Below, in pieces: positions 7,494-16,104 of a DNA stretch of 64,000 bases. Source of the DNA: DASQPA01 sp963757335 (GTDB taxonomy: Bacteria; Acidobacteriota; Thermoanaerobaculia; Multivoradales; UBA5704); contig CAVWRJ010000013.1 in assembly GCA_963757335.1 (NCBI GenBank), positions 62,001 to 126,000 on the forward strand, given 5' to 3'. Position numbers and translations under genes: made by a program. The notes below the pieces were generated by a model. That model searched no databases and was not told the origin of the DNA. It worked only from the letters and a program-made list of their open reading frames with translations. Within the stretch, counting starts at the first letter, position 1; the number at the start of each line of letters is the position of its first letter.

Positions 7494-9239
7494 ATGGCGA
7501 CCAAGTTCATCTTCATCACCGGCGGAGTGGTGTCCTCCCTCGGCAAGGGGGTGGCCGCCTCCTCCGTCGGCGCGATCCTCGAGGCGCGCGGCTTCTCGGT
7601 CACCCTGATGAAGTTCGATCCCTACGTCAACGTCGATCCCGGCACCATGTCGCCCTACCAGCACGGCGAGGTCTTCGTCACCGACGACGGCGCCGAGACC
7701 GACTTGGACCTCGGTCACTACGAGCGCTTCACCCACACGGTGACCAGCAAGCGCCACAACTACACGACGGGGAAGATCTACGAGTCGGTGATCAACAAGG
7801 AGCGCCGCGGCGACTACCTGGGGAAGACCGTCCAGGTCATCCCCCACATCACCGACGAGATCAAGGAGGCCATGCGCCGGGTGGGCGACGACTACGACGT
7901 CGTCATCGTCGAGATCGGCGGCACGGTGGGCGACATCGAGTCGCTCCCGTTCTTAGAAGCCATCCGTCAGTTCCGCCAGGAGCTCGGGCGCGGCAACGCG
8001 GTCAACATCCACTTGACCCTCGTCCCCTACATCGCCGCCGCCGACGAGCTGAAGACCAAGCCCACCCAGCACTCGGTTAGAGAGCTGCGCGAGATCGGCA
8101 TCTCGGCCGACCTCCTCCTCTGCCGCTGCGACCGCGCCCTCCCGGACGACATGAAGCGGAAGATCGCCCTCTTCTGCAACCTGGAGCCCCGGCAGGTGAT
8201 CGCGGCGCGCGACGTCTCGACGATCTACGAGGTCCCCCTGATGTTCTGCCGGGAGGGGCTGGACGACATCCTCCTGGAGCTCTTGAACCTGCCGCACTAC
8301 GACCGCGACCTCACCCGTTGGGAGAGCCTCGTCGCCCGGGTCAAGAACCCCCACCACAAGGTGCGGGTGGGGATCGTCGGCAAGTACGTCGAGTTCCCCG
8401 ACGCCTACAAGAGCTTGAACGAAGCCCTCCTCCACGGCGGCATCGCCAACGACTGCGCGGTCGAGCTGGTCTACGTGCCGTCCGAGGGGGTCGAGGGGGG
8501 GAGCTGGCCGCGGGAGATCTTCGAGGTCGACGCGCTTCTCGTGCCCATCGGCTTCGGCCCCCGGGGGACGGAGGGGAAGGTCCGCGCCATCCGCTACGCC
8601 CGCGAGCACAAGATCCCCTTCTTCGGCATCTGCCTGGGGATGCAGTGCATGGTGATCGAGTTCGCCAGAAACGTCTGCGGGATCAAGGACGCCACCTCGT
8701 CGGAGTTCGACGCCGACACCGACCACGCGGTGATCTACAAGCTCCGCGACCTCTTAGGGGTCGAGGAGCTGGGCGGCACCATGCGCCTCGGGGCCTACCC
8801 CTGCCGCCTGAAGGAGGGGACCCTCGCCCGCCGGATCTACGGGACGGCCGAGATCAGCGAGCGCCACCGCCACCGCTACGAGGTCAACCAGAAGTATCTG
8901 CCGACTTTAGTCGAGCACGGCCTGGTGATCTCCGGGCTCTCTCCAGACGGCAAGTTCGTCGAGATGATCGAGCTTCCCGACCACCCCTGGTATCTCGGCT
9001 GCCAGTTCCACCCCGAGTACAAGTCGAAGCCCACCGAGCCGCACCCCCTCTTCGTCTCCTACATCGCGGCCGCCCTGGCGCACAAGCACGAGCGCGACCG
9101 GCAGGACCGGCACCAGGAGCCCGCCGCCACGACGGTCGCGATCCCGGCCGGCGAGCCCAGCCCGGAGATCGCCCGGATGGCGAACGAAGTGGCGGAGGTG
9201 GCCGAGCTGGCGCCCGCCGAGATCCAGGCGGAGGGCTGA
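7494..9239 (+). CDS. pyrG: CTP synthase
   Basis: PyrG aminates UTP to CTP with glutamine and ATP. The N-terminal amidoligase domain (about 1-270) begins KFIFITGGVVSSLGKGVAAS with the P-loop. It continues with FDPYVNVDPGTMSPYQHGEV and EIGGTVGDIES. The C-terminal class-I glutaminase domain (about 290-545) has the nucleophile in GICLGMQ (Cys380) and the His-Glu pair in QFHPEYKSKP. The 581 residues include an extra Ala/Glu-rich tail of about 40. A Shine-Dalgarno GAAGGAGAG precedes the ATG. The stop overlaps the kdsA start by one base (TGATG), so translation is coupled. Confidence 0.97.
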   Translation: MATKFIFITGGVVSSLGKGVAASSVGAILEARGFSVTLMKFDPYVNVDPGTMSPYQHGEVFVTDDGAETDLDLGHYERFTHTVTSKRHNYTTGKIYESVINKERRGDYLGKTVQVIPHITDEIKEAMRRVGDDYDVVIVEIGGTVGDIESLPFLEAIRQFRQELGRGNAVNIHLTLVPYIAAADELKTKPTQHSVRELREIGISADLLLCRCDRALPDDMKRKIALFCNLEPRQVIAARDVSTIYEVPLMFCREGLDDILLELLNLPHYDRDLTRWESLVARVKNPHHKVRVGIVGKYVEFPDAYKSLNEALLHGGIANDCAVELVYVPSEGVEGGSWPREIFEVDALLVPIGFGPRGTEGKVRAIRYAREHKIPFFGICLGMQCMVIEFARNVCGIKDATSSEFDADTDHAVIYKLRDLLGVEELGGTMRLGAYPCRLKEGTLARRIYGTAEISERHRHRYEVNQKYLPTLVEHGLVISGLSPDGKFVEMIELPDHPWYLGCQFHPEYKSKPTEPHPLFVSYIAAALAHKHERDRQDRHQEPAATTVAIPAGEPSPEIARMANEVAEVAELAPAEIQAEG

Positions 9240-10117
9240 TGGCGCCCTCGCCGCCAATGCCGACCGCGTCGACCGCGTCGGTCCCGCCGGTCCCGCCGAT
9301 CACGCCGGTCGAGCTGGCGCCGGGGATCACGATCGGCGGCGGCGGGAGCTTCCCGGTGATCGCCGGCCCCTGCGTCGTCGAGAGCGAGGAGCTGGTCCTC
9401 GCCACCGCTCGGACCCTCGCCGCCATGGCCGCCCGGCTCGGCGTCCCCCTGATCTTCAAATCTTCCTTCGACAAGGCGAACCGCAGCTCGATCAAGAGCT
9501 ACCGCGGCCCCGGCCTCGACGCCGGCTTGGCAGCGCTCCGGCGGGTCCGCGAGGAGGTCGGGTTGCCGGTCCTGACCGACGTCCACGAGCCGGCCCAGTG
9601 CGGGCCGGCGGCCGAGGTCTGCGACGTCCTCCAGATCCCCGCCTTCCTCTGCCGCCAGACCGACCTCGTGCTCGCCGCCGCCGCCACCGGCCGGGCGGTC
9701 AACATCAAGAAGGGGCAGTTCATGGCCCCCGACGACATGCGCCGGGTGGTCGAGAAGGCACGGAGCACGGGGAACGTCCGGGTGACGGTCACCGAGCGCG
9801 GCTGCTCCTTCGGCTACCACGACCTGGTGGTCGACATGCGCGGCTTCGCCCGCATGCACGAGGACGGGATCGCGGTGATCTTCGACGTCACCCACTCTCT
9901 CCAGCTGCCGGGGGCCGGGTCGGAGGAGAGCGGCGGGGTGCGGCGCTATGCCGAGCCGCTCGCCAGGGCCGCCGTGGCCGCCGGGGCGGACGGAGTTTTC
10001 TTAGAAGTCCACCCCGACCCCGAGCATGCCCGCTCGGACGCCGCGGTGCAGCTCGATCCGGAGCGGGCGGAACGGCTGCTGGCGGAGCTTCTGGCCCTGC
10101 GGCGGGCCCTCGCTTGA
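9239..10117 (+). CDS. kdsA: 3-deoxy-8-phosphooctulonate synthase
   Basis: KdsA condenses phosphoenolpyruvate with arabinose 5-phosphate to Kdo-8-phosphate. Visible hallmarks are VIAGPCVVESEEL, KSSFDKANRSSIKSYRGPG, LTDVHEP, IPAFLCRQTDL, NIKKGQFM and FDVTHSLQLPG. A Cys in the AGPC and RGCSFGYHD motifs fits the metal-dependent class, though that is an inference. The product is 292 residues, with about 20 extra Pro/Thr-rich residues before the TIM barrel. The ATG overlaps the pyrG stop, and its own stop overlaps the TTG of kdsD. Confidence 0.95.
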   Translation: MAPSPPMPTASTASVPPVPPITPVELAPGITIGGGGSFPVIAGPCVVESEELVLATARTLAAMAARLGVPLIFKSSFDKANRSSIKSYRGPGLDAGLAALRRVREEVGLPVLTDVHEPAQCGPAAEVCDVLQIPAFLCRQTDLVLAAAATGRAVNIKKGQFMAPDDMRRVVEKARSTGNVRVTVTERGCSFGYHDLVVDMRGFARMHEDGIAVIFDVTHSLQLPGAGSEESGGVRRYAEPLARAAVAAGADGVFLEVHPDPEHARSDAAVQLDPERAERLLAELLALRRALA

Positions 10118-11103
10118 GCGCCCGTCCGGCGCCGGTCCATCCCGCCCGCTCGCCCCGGGAGGTCGCGGCGGAGGTCCTGGAAACCGAGGCGGCGGCGATC
10201 CGCGGGCTTCTGCCGCAGCTCGACGAGCGCTTCGACCGCGCGGTCGCTCTCCTCCGGGGCTGCACCGGCCGGGTGGTCTGCACCGGGATGGGGAAGAGCG
10301 GTTTGATCCTGAAGAAGGTCGCCGCCACCCTCTCCTCGACCGGCACCCCGGCCCTCTTCCTCCACCCCGCCGAGGCGGTGCACGGCGACCTCGGGATGAT
10401 CGTGCCGGGGGACGTGGTGCTCGCCGCCTCCTACTCGGGCTCGACCGAGGAGCTGCTCCGGCTGGTCGAGACTCTCAAGCGACTGGGCGTCCCCTTAGTC
10501 GTGATGACCGCCAATCCGGGGAGCCCGCTCGCCCGCCACGCCGACCTCCACCTGCCGGTGGCGATCGACCGCGAGGCCTGCCCCTTGAACCTCGCCCCCA
10601 CCGCCTCGACGACCGCCACCCTCGCCATGGGCGACGCCCTCGCCATGGCGCTCCTCGAAGCGCGCGGCTTCACCCGCGAGGACTTCGCCCTCCTCCACCC
10701 CGCCGGCCAGCTCGGCAAGCGGCTGCTGAAAGTCGAGCAGCTGATGCACGAGGGGGACGCCCTCCCCCGGGTGACGGCCGGGGCGTCGATGCGGGAGGCG
10801 ATCTACGAGATGTCCAAGAAGGGGCTGGGGATCACGGCGGTGACCGACGAGGCGGGCCGGCTCCTCGGCTGCATCTCGGACGGCGACCTGCGACGCCTCC
10901 TCGCCGCGGACGAGGAGATCTTGAAGAAGACCGCCGGCCAATGCATGCGGCCCGGCCCGCGGACGATCGCCTCGGGTGAGCTCGCCGCTGCCGCCTTGAA
11001 GACGATGGAGGAGAACCGCATCACCTCCCTTTTCGTCTGCGGAGAAGACCGGCTGGTGGGGGTCGTCCACCTCCACGACCTCTGGGGATTGGAGCTCTTC
11101 TAG
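10114..11103 (+). CDS. kdsD: Arabinose-5-phosphate isomerase
   Basis: KdsD converts ribulose 5-phosphate to arabinose 5-phosphate, the KdsA substrate. It has an N-terminal SIS sugar-isomerase domain (about 30-190; GMGKSGLILKKVAATLSSTG, SYSGSTEELL, LAPTASTTATLAMGDALA) and two C-terminal CBS motifs (about 205-325). The TTG start at 10114 overlaps the kdsA stop as TTGA, giving 329 residues, the normal size. The longer upstream frame is only the shadow of kdsA. Order and coupling with kdsA and kdsC make the role secure. Confidence 0.94.
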   Translation: MSARPAPVHPARSPREVAAEVLETEAAAIRGLLPQLDERFDRAVALLRGCTGRVVCTGMGKSGLILKKVAATLSSTGTPALFLHPAEAVHGDLGMIVPGDVVLAASYSGSTEELLRLVETLKRLGVPLVVMTANPGSPLARHADLHLPVAIDREACPLNLAPTASTTATLAMGDALAMALLEARGFTREDFALLHPAGQLGKRLLKVEQLMHEGDALPRVTAGASMREAIYEMSKKGLGITAVTDEAGRLLGCISDGDLRRLLAADEEILKKTAGQCMRPGPRTIASGELAAAALKTMEENRITSLFVCGEDRLVGVVHLHDLWGLELF

Positions 11104-11643
11104 ATGCCCGTCCTCCCCGAAGACCAGCTCGTAGAGCGCGCGGCGAAGCTCAGCTGGCTCCTCTTCGACGTCGACGGGGTGCTCACCGACGGCACCCTCG
11201 TCTACGGTCCCGACGGCGAGCAGTGGAAGACCTTCGAGGTGCGGGACGGCCTGGGGATGAAGTTCGCCCAGAAGGCCGGGCTCAAGGTCGGCATCCTCTC
11301 CGGCCGCGCCTCCGACGCCCTCACCTCGCGCTCCCGGGAGCTCGAGCTCGACGCCCTCCTCACCCACCGCACCGACAAGGGACCGGCCTTCGAGCAGTTC
11401 TTAGACCAGCACGGCGTCGCGGCGGACGAGGTCGGCTACATGGGGGACGACCTCGTCGATCTGCCGGTGATCCTCCGCTGCGGCCTCTCCTTCGCCCCGG
11501 CCGACGCGGTGGCCGAGGTGCGCGAGCGGGTCGACCGGGTGCTCACCACGAACGGCGGCCGCGGGGCGGCGCGCGAGATGATCGAGCTGGTGCTCCGGGC
11601 GCGCGGCGACTGGGACCGGGTCGTGGCCCCCTTCCTCGCGTGA
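11104..11643 (+). CDS. kdsC: 3-deoxy-manno-octulosonate-8-phosphatase (HAD family)
   Basis: KdsC removes the phosphate from Kdo-8-phosphate to give free Kdo for KdsB. The HAD motif I is LLFDVDGVLTDGTL with the nucleophile Asp. ILSGRAS is motif II, and GYMGDDLVDLPV carries the acidic motif. The length of 179 residues with a C0-type cap fits the family. The ATG directly follows the kdsD stop with no gap, and the stop overlaps the next start (GTGA). Confidence 0.94.
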   Translation: MPVLPEDQLVERAAKLSWLLFDVDGVLTDGTLVYGPDGEQWKTFEVRDGLGMKFAQKAGLKVGILSGRASDALTSRSRELELDALLTHRTDKGPAFEQFLDQHGVAADEVGYMGDDLVDLPVILRCGLSFAPADAVAEVRERVDRVLTTNGGRGAAREMIELVLRARGDWDRVVAPFLA

Positions 11644-12623
11644 GACCCCCGGGCCCTCCCGGCGGGCGCCACGGCGTCCATAGCGTCTCCGAGAGTCAGG
11701 GTGGCCGCGGTGGCCGCAAGAGCCGCACCCGGCCCCGGCGTTGGACGGCCAGGCTCGAACCGCTCGTCCCGCCCCTCGTCGCCGCCGTCGCCGCCGTCCT
11801 CGGCCGGCTCCCGTGGTCCGCCGTGCAGAGCTTCGGCCGCGGTCTCGGCCGGCTCGCCTGGGTCGTCGGCGGGCGCGACCGCCAGCGGACTCTCGACCAC
11901 CTCGCCCTGGCCCTCCCCGGTCTCCCCGCCGCCGCCCGCCGGGCCCTCGGGCGCGACTGCTTCCGGCACCAGGGGATGAACCTCGCCGAGTGCCTCCATC
12001 TCCTGCACAGAGACTGCGCGGACCTCGCCCGCCACGTCGAGGTCGAGGGCTGGGAGGAGGTCGAGCGGGCGCGGGCGAGCGGCCGGCCGCTGGTCCTCAT
12101 CACCGGCCACTGCGGCAACTGGGAGATCCTCGGAGCGGCGCTCAACTGCCGGGGCCTCGGCATGGCGGTCGTCGCCCGCTCGCTCGACGAGCCGCGCCTC
12201 CAGGGCCTCCTCGCCGGCCTCCGCCAGCGCTTCGGCACCGCCACCATCGAGCGCGGCAGCGACGGCGCCGCCCGCCAGATCCTGGGCCTCCTCCGTCGCG
12301 GCGGCGCCCTGGGCATGCTGATCGACCAGGACACCAAGGTCGACGGCGTCTGGGTTCCCTTCTTCGGTCACCCGGCCTTCACCCCCGTGGGGGCGGCGAA
12401 AATCGCGCTGCGCCAGGGGACCGACGTGATCCCCACCTTCGCGGAAAGGCGACCCGACGGCTCCCACCTGATCCGCATCCACCCGCCGCTCGACCTACCG
12501 AAAGATCCCCAGGAGGCGACGGCGGTGATGACATTGGCGATCGAGGAGCAGGTGCGGCGACACCCGGAGCAGTGGGTGTGGATGCATCGGCGGTGGAGAA
12601 GGCAGCCGGTGGCGGGGGGGTAG
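11640..12623 (+). CDS. lpxL: Lipid A biosynthesis acyltransferase (LpxL/LpxM family)
   Basis: Transfers a secondary acyl chain to Kdo2-lipid IVA at the inner membrane. The catalytic H-x4-E motif is GHCGNWE (about residues 158-164). A second block, GMLIDQDTKVDGVWVPFFG, and PVGAAKIALRQGTDVIP follow as in the family. The GTG start at 11640 overlaps the kdsC stop, giving 327 residues. An Arg/Gly-rich N-terminal extension precedes a hydrophobic segment (LVPPLVAAVAAVLGRLPW). It is the last gene of the Kdo operon and uses the product of the others indirectly. Confidence 0.9.
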   Translation: MRPPGPPGGRHGVHSVSESQGGRGGRKSRTRPRRWTARLEPLVPPLVAAVAAVLGRLPWSAVQSFGRGLGRLAWVVGGRDRQRTLDHLALALPGLPAAARRALGRDCFRHQGMNLAECLHLLHRDCADLARHVEVEGWEEVERARASGRPLVLITGHCGNWEILGAALNCRGLGMAVVARSLDEPRLQGLLAGLRQRFGTATIERGSDGAARQILGLLRRGGALGMLIDQDTKVDGVWVPFFGHPAFTPVGAAKIALRQGTDVIPTFAERRPDGSHLIRIHPPLDLPKDPQEATAVMTLAIEEQVRRHPEQWVWMHRRWRRQPVAGG

Positions 12624-12690
12624 GATTCACAGAGTCAGTGCTTCGCCTTTGCTGGGCTGACGAGGTGCGCCACGGCAAACTGGTTGAAGC

Positions 12691-13533
12691 CTAGTGACAC
12701 CACTCGCTCGCTCGCCGGGTCGAGCCCAACGAGTATCGAGTCCCGACTCGGAGAGGTGCTGGAAAATTCCGCCTCGGTAACTGGCGACAATCGGGAGCGA
12801 CTTCGAAGAGCTGGCCTCGTTTCGAGATCAAAATGCTCTTACCGACACGAAAGGCGACGCAAGGAGCGATCTGCGGACATCGGAGAGTCCCGGCCGTCTC
12901 AACGTATTGCGGAGCCTCGGCGCCCCGGAGTCCGTATGCGGCGGCCGTCGCCACAGCATGATCGAGGGCCTCAACCTCCGTCTGGAACAACTTGACGGCA
13001 TCGGCTGGAGTGTTCGGAGGTGGAGCCTGGAAGGACGACCAGAGACCGGTCTCCTTGACCGTGGCACGAGCGAACTCGGCGCCGGTTTTGCGGTCATAAA
13101 GCTGCACCAGGTAGTGGAACCGGGCGGGCGACAGCAGCAGGCACCGTTGGTAACCCCAGTCTTCTATAGTGGAAATCTTATGGATCACACTGCCGCTCTT
13201 GAGAGCTACGAAAAGCTGGCGCACCTCGGCAGGCATGGCCGGCTCTGGCGTGTTCTGCCAGATCGCGCTGTAGGTGGCGACGAAGTCCTCAAAGACCTCT
13301 TGGTCGGTGTGGGGATAGGGATGGGGCGTGAAGAGGTGAGAGCCCGGCTTCGCGGCGAGGATCTCTTTCCGGAAGCTCGACGCCGTGCGCCTCGTCGATC
13401 CCGTGAACCCTGAGGTCGACCGGGGCGGCTCCAGGAACATCACCAGGACCGCAATCTCCTCACCGGCCCCTTCCGGTCGCTCCGCCAGCTCGACCTTGCC
13501 TTTCCTGTAGATGCCTTCGATTGTCTTCAACAT
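12691..13533 (-). CDS. Hypothetical protein with AF2212-antitoxin-like N-terminus, possibly frameshifted
   Basis: The N-terminus MLKTIEGIYRKGKVELAE...EIAVLVMFLEPP resembles small AF2212/DUF104-type antitoxins. Directly after it the other frame reads VDLRVHGIDEAHGVELPE, which looks like the usual continuation of such antitoxins. So the first 75 residues may be a broken antitoxin fused by an indel to a second gene. The remaining part (about residues 80-280), starting KPGSHLFTPHPYPHTDQEVF, is not recognised; it has no signal peptide or membrane segment. Base use here is less GC-rich than in the neighbours, which suggests transferred DNA. The 3' end converges on lpxL. Confidence 0.45.
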   Translation of the reverse strand: MLKTIEGIYRKGKVELAERPEGAGEEIAVLVMFLEPPRSTSGFTGSTRRTASSFRKEILAAKPGSHLFTPHPYPHTDQEVFEDFVATYSAIWQNTPEPAMPAEVRQLFVALKSGSVIHKISTIEDWGYQRCLLLSPARFHYLVQLYDRKTGAEFARATVKETGLWSSFQAPPPNTPADAVKLFQTEVEALDHAVATAAAYGLRGAEAPQYVETAGTLRCPQIAPCVAFRVGKSILISKRGQLFEVAPDCRQLPRRNFPAPLRVGTRYSLGSTRRASEWCH

Positions 13534-13547
13534 ACGATCTAATGGTA

Positions 13548-14657
13548 TCACCCCCCCACGTCGAACACCCGCCGCCACCAACGCTTGATCGCCGGCTCGC
13601 CGCGGGTGTCGGCCTCGGTTTCCAGGCTGTCGATGGGGCGGGGGAGGAGGGCTAGGCGGCCTTTTTGGAGCTGGAGGAGGAGGAGGTCCATCTCGCGGCC
13701 GCGGAGGCGCGCGTCGCCGGAGAAGGCTTCTCCCAAGGTGGTGCGGCCGTCGAAACGGGCGTAGAAGTCGCGGGCCTTGGCGGGCATCCGCTTCTGCTCC
13801 GCTTCCGTCGGCTCGCCCACCCAGATCGGGTAGATGCGCTCCAGGAGGTCGAGCGGCACCGCCATGTGCCGGCGGGCGACCAGCACCTGCTCCTCGGTCG
13901 CCTGCTCCAGCATGAGGTCGTAGACCGACATCTCGTGCGTGCCGCTCCCCCACTCCTCGCCCAGCTCCTCGATGTCTAAGACGTTCCCCACGCAGAGGTG
14001 GAAGGCCGCCTCCAGGAAGCGGAAGTAGGAGCCGCGGAGCTCCTTGTAGAGGTCGGCGAGCGACTTCTTGCCGTCGACCGCCTGGGCGATCCGTTGCGAG
14101 AGAGGGGCGAGGTCGTGCCCCGGCCAGGCCTTGCCGCGCGCCAGGACGACGTTGTCGTGGACGAGGACCCGGCGGATGCGGTGGTACTCGTCGAGCCAGC
14201 GCGAGCCCTCCATGGCGAGCCCCACGGTGTGGATCGGCTCGGGGAGGATCTCCTCCTCGGGCGGCAGCTCCGACTGGAAGTAGAAGACCCCGCGCTCCCA
14301 GAGGAAAAGGTCGCAGACCAGGTCCTCGATCTGCTGGCGGAGCGTCTCCTGGATCGCCTCGGGGGAGAGGATGCCGAGATCGGCGAGGGCCGTCCCCAGC
14401 CGGCCGCCGTTCACCGTGCAGTGGGAGAGAGCCTGGAAGAGCCGGTCCTGGTCGACGTAACCGTTGAGCAGCAGATATTGGCCGTAGAACTCCGCCGGGT
14501 CGGTCGAGAGGCAGCCGACGATCTCCCCGGAGGCGAAGTAGACCCGCTTTTCACGGTCGCTCCGGCGGACGACGAGAGCCCCCGTGCGGCGGTCGTTCTT
14601 CGCCCACTGCAGGAGGTCGCCCGGCGGGAAGGCGGCAAGTCTGCCAGAGAATTCCAT
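13548..14657 (-). CDS. DUF4388 domain protein
   Basis: The product is 369 residues and cytosolic. The N-terminal MEFSGRLAAFPPGDLLQWAKNDRRTGALVV...REKRVYFASGEIVG is the DUF4388 (PatA-like) domain, found in delta-proteobacterial and acidobacterial signalling proteins. The middle part has helical repeats (FQALSHCTVNGGRLGTALADLGILS...IQETLRQQIEDLVCDLFLWERGVFYF), also typical of DUF4388 proteins. The C-terminal part (residues 180-369) is helical and not recognised. A TAGAAT -10 lies 15 nt before the ATG. It may be a regulator or scaffold; no output domain is visible. Confidence 0.75.
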   Translation of the reverse strand: MEFSGRLAAFPPGDLLQWAKNDRRTGALVVRRSDREKRVYFASGEIVGCLSTDPAEFYGQYLLLNGYVDQDRLFQALSHCTVNGGRLGTALADLGILSPEAIQETLRQQIEDLVCDLFLWERGVFYFQSELPPEEEILPEPIHTVGLAMEGSRWLDEYHRIRRVLVHDNVVLARGKAWPGHDLAPLSQRIAQAVDGKKSLADLYKELRGSYFRFLEAAFHLCVGNVLDIEELGEEWGSGTHEMSVYDLMLEQATEEQVLVARRHMAVPLDLLERIYPIWVGEPTEAEQKRMPAKARDFYARFDGRTTLGEAFSGDARLRGREMDLLLLQLQKGRLALLPRPIDSLETEADTRGEPAIKRWWRRVFDVGG

Positions 14658-14715
14658 GGATGGATGCAGCGCATTCTAGCCCGGCGGCAAGCCGGGAGTC
14701 GAGACGCCGAGACCT

Positions 14716-16074
14716 CTACTCCGCCGGAGTCCCGAGGAGGCTTTCGAGCTCGGAACGGCGGCTCGCCAGCTCGGCCGGATCGCGCGCTTCGAGGACGAGC
14801 CGGAGGTAGGGCTCGGTGTTCGACGGCCGGACGTTCGCCCACCAGGTGGGGTACTGGAAGGTGACGCCGTCGAGGTAGTCGATCTCGGCATCCTGGTAGC
14901 GCTCGGCCAGGCGCTCGATCATCCCCTGCTTGTCCTCGACGACGAAGTTGATCTCCGGGCTCTTGGCGTAGCGCTTGAGCGGCGCGACGAGGCGCGACAG
15001 GGGCTCGCCCTGGGTGCGCAGGAGATTCAGCACCTCGATGACGGCCAAAATCGCGCAGTCGGCATAGAAATGGTCACGGAAGTAGTAGTGCCCGGCAAGC
15101 TCGCCGCCGAAGATGCCGTGGCGCTTCCTGAGCGTCGCCTTCATGAAGGAGTGCCCCACCCGCTCGCGCACCGGGATGCCGCCGCGCTCAGCGATGTACT
15201 CGGCGACCGCGCGCGAGGAGCGCAGATCGAAGAGCACCGCCTTCCCCGGCTCGCGGGCGAGGAGCTCGCCGCCGATGAGCGCCGTCATCAGGTCGCTCCC
15301 CACCGGCACCGCCTGCTCGTCGACGAAGGCGGCGCGGTCGGCGTCGCCGTCGAAGGCGACCCCGAGGTCGGCGCCGCTCTCCCTGACCAGCCGCTCCAGG
15401 TCCTTCAGGTTCTCCTCCTTGAGCGGGTTCGCCTCGTGGTTCGGGAAGCGGCCGTCGAGCTCGAAGTAGAGCGGGACGAGCTCGATCCCCGCCGCTTCGA
15501 GAATGGGCCGGTAGATCGTCCCCATGCCGTTCGCGGCGTCGACCGCCACCTTGAGCCGGCGGCTCTCCGGGGCCGGCTTCAAGAAGGAGAGGACGTGCTC
15601 GCTGTAGGCGTCGAAGATCTCCCCCGTCCGCACGTTCCCCGGCTGGGCCGCCTTCGGCAGGTCGCCGGTCTTCACCTTCTCCCCCATGAGCGCGATGCCG
15701 TGGTCGCCGGAGACCGGCCGGGCCTCGTGGCGGCTGAACTTGAAGCCGTTGTACTCGGCCGGGTTGTGGGAGGCGGTCGTCTGCACTCCGCCCGCCGCCT
15801 TCTCGTGGCCGACCGCGAAGTAGTTCATCGGGGTCGTGGCGAGGCCGATGTCGAGGACGTCGAGGCCGCCCGCGGTGAGGCCGCCGGTGAGCGCCTGCAT
15901 GAGGCTCGGGCTGTGCTCCCGCATGTCGCGGCTGACGACGACGGTGTTGCCGTTCGCGCGGTCCTCGGCGTCCAGGACGAACTGGAAGGCGAGGCCGATC
16001 TCCCTCGCCCGCGTCTCGTCGAGCTGACTGGGGTAGAGGCCGCGGACGTCGTAGGCTTTGAAGATTCCGGACAT
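14716..16074 (-). CDS. Phosphomannomutase/phosphoglucomutase
   Basis: Alpha-D-phosphohexomutase of the AlgC/ManB type, interconverting hexose 6- and 1-phosphates for envelope sugars. The start MSGIFKAYDVRGLYP is canonical. The phosphoserine loop is TTASHNPAEYNGFK, the metal loop is FDGDADRAAF, the sugar-binding loop is FGGELAGHYYF, and the phosphate site is RPSNTEPYLRL. The length of 452 residues is usual. It lies 30 bp after the ileS stop on the same strand, so it is probably cotranscribed. Whether mannose or glucose is preferred cannot be told. Confidence 0.93.
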   Translation of the reverse strand: MSGIFKAYDVRGLYPSQLDETRAREIGLAFQFVLDAEDRANGNTVVVSRDMREHSPSLMQALTGGLTAGGLDVLDIGLATTPMNYFAVGHEKAAGGVQTTASHNPAEYNGFKFSRHEARPVSGDHGIALMGEKVKTGDLPKAAQPGNVRTGEIFDAYSEHVLSFLKPAPESRRLKVAVDAANGMGTIYRPILEAAGIELVPLYFELDGRFPNHEANPLKEENLKDLERLVRESGADLGVAFDGDADRAAFVDEQAVPVGSDLMTALIGGELLAREPGKAVLFDLRSSRAVAEYIAERGGIPVRERVGHSFMKATLRKRHGIFGGELAGHYYFRDHFYADCAILAVIEVLNLLRTQGEPLSRLVAPLKRYAKSPEINFVVEDKQGMIERLAERYQDAEIDYLDGVTFQYPTWWANVRPSNTEPYLRLVLEARDPAELASRRSELESLLGTPAE

Positions 16075-16104
16075 AGGGGTTCCGTGATTCCGTTCGGTTC
16101 GGGG

